64,000 bases of DNA from Labrenzia sp. PHM005 (GTDB taxonomy: Bacteria; Pseudomonadota; Alphaproteobacteria; Rhizobiales; Stappiaceae): contig NZ_CP041191.1 of the NCBI RefSeq assembly GCF_006517275.1, forward strand, positions 5,389,001 through 5,453,000. Reading direction: 5' to 3'. Made by a program: the position numbers and the translations under genes. Under the pieces are notes generated by a model, which saw only the letters and a program-made list of their open reading frames with translations, ran no database searches and was not told where the DNA came from. Shown piece after piece: positions 43,543-50,958 of this stretch (position 1 is the first letter of the stretch; the number at the start of each line of letters is the position of its first letter).

Positions 43543-43887
43543 TTATGACACAGCGTCGGCCAGCGTCTCTATTGACAGCGGCTTGCGGAGCACAGTCATG
43601 CCAGGAAGGTTTTGCATATGCCGGTTTAATCGGGCCTGCGGCTTACCAGATATGGCTATTATGCGGGGAGGCTCGGTGCGGGAATTAAGCTGTCGAGCAA
43701 CCTCAACGCCGCTCATACCAGGCAAACCAAGGTCGAGAATGACCAAGTCATCCGCCGACACTTCTGCCTCGGTTAAGAACGTTTCGCCATCACTGTAGAC
43801 TGCTGGATGATAATTGAGTTCACCGAGCACTATCGCTAGCGCATCCGCGACTGCTTCATCATCTTCAACAATGTGTACAACCACCAA
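43543..43887 (-). CDS. Stand-alone receiver protein beside fixLJ
   Basis: A 114-residue receiver with complete active site: VHIVEDDEAVADAL, phospho-acceptor Asp in LVILDLGLPGMSGVEVARQL, Ser in IAISGKP and Lys in VLRKPLS. There is no output domain. It lies 137 bases after fixJ and 230 bases before the Crp/Fnr gene on the same strand. It could compete with FixJ for phosphate from FixL, as antagonist or phosphate sink; this is inference from context. It is distinct from the known FixT antikinase, which is not a normal receiver with these residues as far as I know. Confidence 0.88.
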   Translation of the reverse strand: MVVVHIVEDDEAVADALAIVLGELNYHPAVYSDGETFLTEAEVSADDLVILDLGLPGMSGVEVARQLNSRTEPPRIIAISGKPQARLNRHMQNLPGMTVLRKPLSIETLADAVS

Positions 43888-44024
43888 GCAAATTCCTTCG
43901 GGACTAGCCCTATTACCATCCCCTATCTATAAATACGCGAATTCCTCTTCAGCTGATGTACGCAGTAATACGTTGTCGCACGAATACGTACACTTAAGCG
44001 GCCAAGTTTCTTTGAAAACTGCTG

Positions 44025-44636
44025 CTAACCGGCTGTACCATGACCCAAAACTATGCGCACGAGGTCAGCAGCATTGCGGGCACCAAGTTTTTCCATGATT
44101 CGTGCCCGGTGAACCTCAACCGTCCGTGGGCTAATGTTCAAAGAACGCCCGGCTTCCTTGTTGGACGCGCCGCCGGTGATTTCCTTCAAAACTTCCTGTT
44201 CCCGCCGGGTCAAAAGGTCAGCCCCTTGGAACGATAATGTTTCTTCACCCGACTGCCGCTGCTTCATGGTTGCAATGCTGTCGCGGACTCTTTCCAGAAC
44301 CGAATCGGCGGAGAACGGCTTCTCAATAAAGTCGAAGGCCCCATTGCGGATCGCTTCGACAGCCATTGGAATGTCGCCTTGCCCGGAGATAATGAAGATG
44401 GGAGCTGGATAGTTTTCTGCGTTCAGAGCCTTCAGAATTTCAATTCCGGACCGGCCGGGCATATGAACGTCAAGCATGACACACGCCGGCACCGTTTTGC
44501 TGGCCGACTGAATAAATGCATCTCCATCCGTGAAAGTCTCGACTATGTAGCCTTCCATGTTGAAGAGAACTGACAAGGCATCACGCACCGCAGCATCGTC
44601 ATCAACAATGTAAATGGCATCTGCGTTCGCTTTCAT
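44025..44636 (-). CDS. fixJ: Oxygen-response regulator FixJ
   Basis: A 203-residue two-domain regulator. Receiver (about residues 5-120): IYIVDDDAAVRDALSVLF, Asp in CVMLDVHMPGRSGIEIL, and FDFIEKPFSADSVLERV. LuxR-type HTH (about 135-200): LTRREQEVLKEITGGASNKEAGRSLNISPRTVEVHRARIMEKLGA. In FixLJ systems phosphorylated FixJ activates the fixK-type gene under low O2. The ATG at 44636 follows AAGGAA; a GTG at 44666 is less likely. It starts 43 bases after fixL. Confidence 0.93.
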   Translation of the reverse strand: MKANADAIYIVDDDAAVRDALSVLFNMEGYIVETFTDGDAFIQSASKTVPACVMLDVHMPGRSGIEILKALNAENYPAPIFIISGQGDIPMAVEAIRNGAFDFIEKPFSADSVLERVRDSIATMKQRQSGEETLSFQGADLLTRREQEVLKEITGGASNKEAGRSLNISPRTVEVHRARIMEKLGARNAADLVRIVLGHGTAG

Positions 44637-44679
44637 CGAAAAAATTCCTTTTGTTGCCTTTCGCACCGGCTGGCGGCAC

Positions 44680-45834
44680 TTATTCCTGCAAGGTTTCTTC
44701 AGACATGACTGGCAGCGTTAAGAGAAAGGATGCCCCCTCGCCAGGGTCTGTCTGCTCAAGCCTCAAGTCTCCACCGTGATTTTGTGCAATGGACCGGGAA
44801 ATCGCCAATCCCAGGCCAACACCTTTGTGTTTGCCACCGCTAAATGCCCGGAAGAGCACTTCTGCGACCTCTGCAGAGACCCCTGGACCATTATCTTTTA
44901 CGCGGAATTCCAATCCTTCACCGCCCAATCGGACAGACAAAGTCACTTTCTTATGTTCTTGATCCGCGATCGCTTCCCGCGCATTGCGTATGAGGTTGAT
45001 TAGGATTTGGCGAATTTGAACCGGATCCGCCATGAGCGGCGGCAAGTTGTCTTCAACCTCTGATGCCAGGACCGAAGAATCTTCTCCGCTGCCCAGTTCC
45101 GCCATTTCCAAGCAAGCCGCCACCAGCTCAGCCACATCAATGGCTGTGCGCTCCGGGGCTTTTCGCTCGACCAACTGACGCATCCGCTGGATGATTTCAC
45201 TCGCCCGCTCCGCTTCCCGGACAGCTTTTGAAATCACATCAAGGATCTGCGGCGAGATACTGTCGTCAGACGCTGCCTTCCGGGAGACAGACTGCAGATA
45301 GAGCATAACCGCCGTGAGCGGCTGATTGAGTTCATGAGCGATTGCCGCGCCCATTTCATCCAGAGCGCTGAGCCGGGTCATATGCACCAACTGGGCCTGC
45401 GCTTTTTGCAAACGATCCTCAATTTGTTTTCGCGGACGCAAATCTCTGAGAATGCCGATGAACTGCCGGCCTTCAGGTGTCGACGCCTCGCCGACGGACA
45501 ACTCTACGGGGAATACTGTGCCGTCCTTGTGTTGACCCTGCACTTCCCGGCCGATGCCGATGATCTTCTTCTGACCCGTATCAAGATAGTTTTGGACATA
45601 GCGGTCATGCGCGTTAGCGTAGTCGAACGGCATAATCCGGGTCACATTTTCGCCGAGCAACTCTGAAGCGCAAAACCCGAACAGCTTTTCGCACGCTTTG
45701 TTAAACGCCAAAATCTGGCATTTGGCGTTGATGACAATGATGCCATCGACAGCGGTATTAAACACGCTGTCCAAGCGTGCTTCTGATATTGCCGCGGCAA
45801 CATCACCTCTGTCGATCACACTGTCTTCAGCCAT
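44680..45834 (-). CDS. fixL: Oxygen sensor histidine kinase FixL (heme PAS)
   Basis: A soluble 384-residue kinase: one PAS domain (about residues 17-135) and a HisKA/HATPase core (about 150-380; phospho-His 167 in AHELNQPLTAVMLYLQ, NLIRNAREA, DNGPGVS, GVGLGLAISRSI). In the PAS domain His76 (NAHDRYV) and Arg96 (GIGREVQG) match the heme ligand and the distal O2-sensing Arg of Bradyrhizobium FixL, with the same 20-residue spacing, so heme binding is strongly suggested. When O2 leaves, the kinase phosphorylates FixJ. There are no N-terminal membrane helices. The ATG at 45834 (GGGG upstream) was chosen; an ATG at 45864 would add ten residues. Confidence 0.9.
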   Translation of the reverse strand: MAEDSVIDRGDVAAAISEARLDSVFNTAVDGIIVINAKCQILAFNKACEKLFGFCASELLGENVTRIMPFDYANAHDRYVQNYLDTGQKKIIGIGREVQGQHKDGTVFPVELSVGEASTPEGRQFIGILRDLRPRKQIEDRLQKAQAQLVHMTRLSALDEMGAAIAHELNQPLTAVMLYLQSVSRKAASDDSISPQILDVISKAVREAERASEIIQRMRQLVERKAPERTAIDVAELVAACLEMAELGSGEDSSVLASEVEDNLPPLMADPVQIRQILINLIRNAREAIADQEHKKVTLSVRLGGEGLEFRVKDNGPGVSAEVAEVLFRAFSGGKHKGVGLGLAISRSIAQNHGGDLRLEQTDPGEGASFLLTLPVMSEETLQE

Positions 45835-45908
45835 CCCAAAACCCCGATGGAATTCATCTCCCATCAAGCTTTACGGATTTTCACTTAGTCCAGCAACCCG
45901 TCTTTAAT

Positions 45909-47111
45909 CTAAATCTCTGGCAACCAAACGCTAATTCTCTGAATAGCTTCCTCAAGGTCACCCCGGCTGCGGGCGAAACACAAGCGGATATGGTTTTCGC
46001 CCCCAGCGCCAAAAGCTGTACCCGGCGCCAGCCCAACACCGGTCTGGCGTACACAATCCATCGCGAATTGACGCGTATCTGTAATCCCATCAATGGAGAA
46101 AAACAGGTAAAACGCGCCTTGTGGCGCAGACAACTTGATGCGATCCAACGCGCCAAGTCCGCCGACAACGCAATCCCGCCCCTCACGCGCGAGTTGTACC
46201 TGTTTATCCAAAAACGGCTGTCCATCGCGCAAAGCGGTTAAGGCAGCTCTTTGGGAAAACGCGGGCACTCCGGAAGTTGAATACTGAATAAGATTCTCAA
46301 TTACCTGCCCGAGCTCCGGTGGCGCAGATATCCAGCCAACCCGCCATCCAGTCATCGCCCAGTTCTTGGACATAGAATTCACGTAGATGATCTGATCATC
46401 GTCTTCGGCGATGTCAAAAAAGGACGGCGCTCGAGGGCCTGCGCCATAATAAAAAAGCGCATAGATTTCATCAGCAATGATCCACAAACCATGTTTGCGG
46501 GCCAGATTGAGGACTTCCTTCAGCGACTCTTCATCGGCAACCCAACCAGAGGGATTGCAGGGGGTATTCAAGAAAATCGCGACTGTCTTAGGTGTGATGG
46601 CCGCTTCCAGGTCAGTAATATCCAGACGCCAGCCACTGTTTTCCAGCCGCATCGGCACTGATACCGGCACGGCGCCCCGTAATCCTACGGCTGCTTCAAT
46701 ATTGGGCCAGGCCGGAGTTGGAACGAGCACTTCATCTCCGGCCGAGGCCAGCGCCTGGACAGCAAGCTGGATGGATTGCATACCAGATCCGGTCACAAAG
46801 AAGCGTTCGGCTGAAAACTTGCGGCTATAGAGTGCCTGATGATAGTCGGCCAAAGCTTCGCGGAGCTCCGGGATACCGCGCTGAAATGTATAAAAAGTCT
46901 CACCAGCGTCCAGCGATTGTTTGGCTGCGGCGCAAATAAAGTCCGGTGTCGGCAAATCCCCCTCACCTGCCCAGAGCGGAATCAGGTCTTCCCGCCCCCA
47001 TCCGGCATTGAACACTTCAACAATACCGCTTTCCGGCGCATGCCGGCTCTCAGGGCTCAACTTGTCGAATAGAGCAGTCAAATTGTGGTCCTCTGCAGGC
47101 TTGGGATTCAT
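45909..47111 (-). CDS. PLP-dependent aminotransferase, class I/II
   Basis: A 400-residue fold-type I aminotransferase. Visible: LIPLWAGEGDLPTPDFI near the N terminus, FLNTPCNPSGWVADEE (Asn contact), the PLP Asp and Tyr in WIIADEIYALFYY, Schiff-base Lys in NSMSKNWAMTGWRVGW, and the substrate-carboxylate Arg in HIRLCFARSRGDLEEAI. The family moves an amino group from an amino acid to a 2-oxo acid; the specific substrate cannot be told. It is followed on the same strand by fixL after 74 bases, but nothing suggests a functional link. Confidence 0.9.
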   Translation of the reverse strand: MNPKPAEDHNLTALFDKLSPESRHAPESGIVEVFNAGWGREDLIPLWAGEGDLPTPDFICAAAKQSLDAGETFYTFQRGIPELREALADYHQALYSRKFSAERFFVTGSGMQSIQLAVQALASAGDEVLVPTPAWPNIEAAVGLRGAVPVSVPMRLENSGWRLDITDLEAAITPKTVAIFLNTPCNPSGWVADEESLKEVLNLARKHGLWIIADEIYALFYYGAGPRAPSFFDIAEDDDQIIYVNSMSKNWAMTGWRVGWISAPPELGQVIENLIQYSTSGVPAFSQRAALTALRDGQPFLDKQVQLAREGRDCVVGGLGALDRIKLSAPQGAFYLFFSIDGITDTRQFAMDCVRQTGVGLAPGTAFGAGGENHIRLCFARSRGDLEEAIQRISVWLPEI

Positions 47112-47156
47112 TCCTAACTTAGCCGCAATGCGCGCAAAGAACTCATGAAATGCTTT

Positions 47157-47209
47157 GAACTAAACTTCACAAAGGCTGATTGTTCCTCGAAAACTAGAAC
47201 TAAACTTCA
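47157..47209. promoter_or_regulatory. Two 13-bp direct repeats 40 bp apart upstream of the SSS-kinase gene
   Basis: GAACTAAACTTCA occurs at 47157-47169 and 47197-47209, in the divergent region between the aminotransferase and SSS-kinase genes. The 40-bp period is close to four helical turns, as for a protein bound twice on the same DNA face. Binder unknown. Confidence 0.5.
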
Positions 47210-47365
47210 ACCGCAACGGCTCCTTCGCCGCATGGCGAATAGACATCGCCATCAAGCTGTGGTCCGATCCCGCTGACAGTGGCAAAAAAGCCTTGAATTG
47301 ACCGTTGGCGGCAATTCCTAGGTTACAATCGCTCAAACGCCACCCGGGAGGAAAACCGCCAGACT

Positions 47366-50300
47366 ATGTTGCACGGATGGCTCGTTATACTGGCTGCAGG
47401 AGTTTACATCCTGTTGCTGTTTGCCATAGCAAGTTATGGCGACCGCATGGCAAGAAAGGTTCCGCGCCTGCGCGCTGGTGGGCGGCCTATGATTTATGCG
47501 CTTTCTCTGTCCGTCTATTGCACATCCTGGACGTTTTTCGGATCGGTCGGAAATGCCAGCCGAAACGGCATTGAATTTCTAACGATTTATATTGGTCCCA
47601 TCCTGGTTTTTGCGCTCGGTTACCCCTTGCTGCGCCGAATCATTCATATTTCCAAGGCTGAAAGCATCACATCAATCGCTGACTTCATCGGTGCGCGTTA
47701 TGGCAAAAGCCAATCCGTAGCTGCGCTTGCCACCCTGATAGCGGTTATCGGCATTATTCCTTACATCGCCTTGCAGCTTAAGGCAGTGTCACTCTCGATC
47801 ACCACAATGGTCGGGCCCTTGATTTCACCGTCCGATTTTCTAATCCCGGTATTTGATGACATCACCTTGTTGATCGCGCTTGGAATGGCGATCTTCGGCT
47901 GGGCTTTTGGCACTCGTCATATTGACGCAACCGAACACCAGGAAGGGTTGATGCTGGCGATTGCCGCGGAAGCGATTGTCAAGCTGATCGCCTTCCTCGC
48001 TGTTGGTATTTGGGTGACCTACGGTCTGTTTGGCGGTCCATTCGATCTCGTTCGCGCCATTACTGAAGCACCAGAAGTTGCTGCGATATTCGACCAACCC
48101 ATCCAAATGAGCAATTGGGTGGTGATGTCGACACTCTCCGCATTTGCGGTTCTGCTGCTGCCCCGGCAGTTTCATGTGACCGTCACGGAGAACAACTCAG
48201 ACGGTGAACTGCGCCGCGCGATTTGGCTGTTTCCTGTCTATCTGGTTCTGATCAACCTGTTTGTCATACCCATCGCGGCTGCCGGATTGCTGCGCTTTGG
48301 CCAAGACGTCAATCCTGACACCTTCGTTTTGGCTTTGCCAATGGATGCGGGCCAGCAATGGCTTGCTCTTTTCGCCTTTATCGGTGGCCTGTCCGCGGCA
48401 ACAGCTATGGTGATCGTGGCAGCCGTCGCACTCGCAATCATGATCTCCAATGACATTGTCGTGCCCTTGATGTTGCGCGGCCATGGCGAAGAGGAATTGG
48501 TGAACGTGCGCGGCCGTGATTTGAGCAAGCGGCTTATGACCATCCGCCGGCTGGCGATTTTCGCGATTCTGCTCCTTGCGTATGCATATTACCGGGCTGC
48601 CGGTGACACCGCGGCTCTTGTCTCTATTGGCCTCTTATCCTTTGCTGCTATCGCACAATTTGCACCCGCCTTTGTTGGTGCGCTCTATTGGCGCCGGGCA
48701 ACGGCCACCGGTGCGCTCGCAGGACTAAGCGGCGGCTTTTTCCTGTGGGGCTACACGCTTTTGCTACCAACATTCGCGCAGTCCGGCCTCATCTCCGACA
48801 CTATCCTTTTTTCGGGTCCCTTTGGCATCAGCGGATTGAGACCGGAATCCCTGTTCGGAATTAACGCGGATCCGTTTATTCACGGCACCCTCTGGAGCCT
48901 TGGCATCAATCTTCTTTTGTTCGTCACAGGTTCATTGCTGCGCAAACCGCTGCCCTCAGAAACATTGCAGGCAAACGTCTTTGTTCCGGCCGAATTGGCT
49001 CCCTCTCCAAACCTCAGGTACTGGCGCACAACTGTCACAGCCGGCGATCTTCAGGCCACAGTTGCCCGCTATCTTGGCGAGGAACGCACTGCCCGATCCT
49101 TCCGGCGATTTGCAAGAGAGCGCGGTATATCCGTTGAACCCAACACGCTTGCAGATGCCAATCTGTTGCGGTTTTCCGAGCAACTCCTAGCCAGCGCCAT
49201 CGGCGCAGCCTCCGCTCGGCTGGTTTTGACTTTGATGCTCAAGCGGCACGATCCGTCGACAAAAGGCGCGGTTAAACTGCTTGATGATGCCTCCATGGCG
49301 ATCCAGCACAACCGGGATCTGCTGCAAACTGCGCTTAATCAGGTCCGTCAGGGCATTGGCGTTTTTGATCGCGATCTGCGGCTGATCTGCTGGAACCGGC
49401 AATTCCGCGATCTGTTAGGGCTGCCGGCGGAATATGGCCAGGTTGGCACCGCCCTCGATGAGATCTTACGCTACAACGCCGAGCGTGGAGAACATGGCTC
49501 TGGACCGGTTGAAGTGATCGTTGAGGACCGCATTCAGAAACTTGTCATTGTCCAGGAAACCTATCAAGAAAGGCTGCACGCGAGTGGGACAGTTCTGGAA
49601 GTCCGGATCAGCCCGATGCCTGATGGCGGGATCGTAACGACCTACACTGACATTACCGAACGGGTGATGGCGGAAGAAGCGCTTGCCAAAGCCAATGAAA
49701 CCTTGGAACGCCGTGTCCGGGAACGTACGGAAGAACTCACTCATGTGAACGACCGCCTTGTTGAAGCGACACACGCGGCTGAAGAAGCCAATATTGGCAA
49801 GACGCGGTTCCTTGCAGCTGCGGGCCATGACATCCTGCAACCACTCAATGCCGCCCGGCTTTACTCCTCGGTCCTTGTCGACAAGCTTTCAGACGGCGAC
49901 AACGGCACCTTGGTTAAGAACGTGGAATCGGCACTTGAGTCGGTCGAGGATATTCTCGGCGCGGTGATGGATATCTCCCGCCTCGATACAGGTGCCTTAA
50001 AACCGGAACCAACCGTCTTCCGCCTTGACGACCTCCTGAAAGGTTTGGAGCTGGAGTTCAAACCGATCGCCGCGGAAAAGGGACTGGACCTTAAGATCGT
50101 GCACACCAGCGCCTCGATCCGGACTGACAGGCGCTTGTTGCGTCGCCTACTGCAAAACCTAGTTTCAAATGCTATCAAATATACGGCAGAGGGCCGGGTT
50201 CTTGTCGGCTGCCGGCTTAAGGAAAACCAGGTTTTGGTGGAGGTGCATGATACCGGCCTCGGCATTCCAGAAACCAAACAAAAAGCGATTTTTCAGGAAT

Positions 50301-50893
50301 TCCATCGTCTTGACGACGGCATGCGTGTCGCAAAAGGACTGGGTTTGGGCTTGTCCATTGTTGAACGCATCAGCCATGTTCTCAAACATAACGTGGATCT
50401 GAAGTCGGAACTGGGAAAAGGCTCCTGCTTCACAGTCGAGTTGCCGCGCACGGCGCCGGTGCCCGAGCATCAACCTGCCCCGCAACCAAGTGCGAGTGTC
50501 AGTCAGCTGGACGGTCTTTGCGTAGTTGCTATCGACAACGAACCAGACATCCTTTCAGGCATGCGCCACCTACTCACCAACTGGAATTGTAAAGTGGTGA
50601 CGGCATGTGATGATGCACAGGCTGCAACGCTGCTCAATCATGCCGGTTTTACGCCGGATGTGATCCTGGCAGATTATCACCTCGACAATGGCACCGGTAT
50701 TGAGGCAATCGTCAAACTTCGCTGGAAGTTTGGCAGCCACATTCCAGCAATCCTGATTACAGCAGACAGAAGCCGAGCGGTGCGGACAGAGGCTTCAGAC
50801 AAGGGGATTGCTTTCTTCAACAAGCCGCTGAAGCCGGCGGCCCTGCGCGCCCATTTGGGCCGCTGTCAGGCTGATCAAACAGCCGCTGAGTAG
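47366..50893 (+). CDS. SSS transporter / STAC / PAS hybrid histidine kinase (CrbS-like)
   Basis: This 1175-residue protein begins with a sodium:solute symporter domain of about 13 helices (residues about 1-520; YALSLSVYCTSWTFFGSVGNAS and GWAFGTRHIDATEHQEGL). Then come a STAC linker bundle (about 550-630; YWRTTVTAGDLQATVARYLG), PAS (about 650-770; VRQGIGVFDRDLRLICWN), kinase core (His about 820 in GHDILQPLNAARLYSS; NLVSNAIKYT; GLGLGLSIVE) and a receiver (about 1050-1170; Asp in VILADYHLDNG). This is the layout of CrbS/MxtR, which controls acetate utilisation in Vibrio and Pseudomonas (established). A CrbR/ErdR-like regulator lies 3 kb away. GGGAGG upstream is rather far (15 bases) from the ATG. 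Confidence 0.9.
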   Translation: MLHGWLVILAAGVYILLLFAIASYGDRMARKVPRLRAGGRPMIYALSLSVYCTSWTFFGSVGNASRNGIEFLTIYIGPILVFALGYPLLRRIIHISKAESITSIADFIGARYGKSQSVAALATLIAVIGIIPYIALQLKAVSLSITTMVGPLISPSDFLIPVFDDITLLIALGMAIFGWAFGTRHIDATEHQEGLMLAIAAEAIVKLIAFLAVGIWVTYGLFGGPFDLVRAITEAPEVAAIFDQPIQMSNWVVMSTLSAFAVLLLPRQFHVTVTENNSDGELRRAIWLFPVYLVLINLFVIPIAAAGLLRFGQDVNPDTFVLALPMDAGQQWLALFAFIGGLSAATAMVIVAAVALAIMISNDIVVPLMLRGHGEEELVNVRGRDLSKRLMTIRRLAIFAILLLAYAYYRAAGDTAALVSIGLLSFAAIAQFAPAFVGALYWRRATATGALAGLSGGFFLWGYTLLLPTFAQSGLISDTILFSGPFGISGLRPESLFGINADPFIHGTLWSLGINLLLFVTGSLLRKPLPSETLQANVFVPAELAPSPNLRYWRTTVTAGDLQATVARYLGEERTARSFRRFARERGISVEPNTLADANLLRFSEQLLASAIGAASARLVLTLMLKRHDPSTKGAVKLLDDASMAIQHNRDLLQTALNQVRQGIGVFDRDLRLICWNRQFRDLLGLPAEYGQVGTALDEILRYNAERGEHGSGPVEVIVEDRIQKLVIVQETYQERLHASGTVLEVRISPMPDGGIVTTYTDITERVMAEEALAKANETLERRVRERTEELTHVNDRLVEATHAAEEANIGKTRFLAAAGHDILQPLNAARLYSSVLVDKLSDGDNGTLVKNVESALESVEDILGAVMDISRLDTGALKPEPTVFRLDDLLKGLELEFKPIAAEKGLDLKIVHTSASIRTDRRLLRRLLQNLVSNAIKYTAEGRVLVGCRLKENQVLVEVHDTGLGIPETKQKAIFQEFHRLDDGMRVAKGLGLGLSIVERISHVLKHNVDLKSELGKGSCFTVELPRTAPVPEHQPAPQPSASVSQLDGLCVVAIDNEPDILSGMRHLLTNWNCKVVTACDDAQAATLLNHAGFTPDVILADYHLDNGTGIEAIVKLRWKFGSHIPAILITADRSRAVRTEASDKGIAFFNKPLKPAALRAHLGRCQADQTAAE

Positions 50894-50958
50894 GTTTCTG
50901 TTGAGATAGTACGGTCAAAAACACCCGGTCTGGACGCCTGTTCACGCGTTGCTGGGGG

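Noticed and set aside
43940..44000. Several TACG/CGTA motifs between fixJ and the lone receiver, perhaps a FixJ site
   Set aside because: The spacing is irregular and I cannot match it to a FixJ consensus with confidence.
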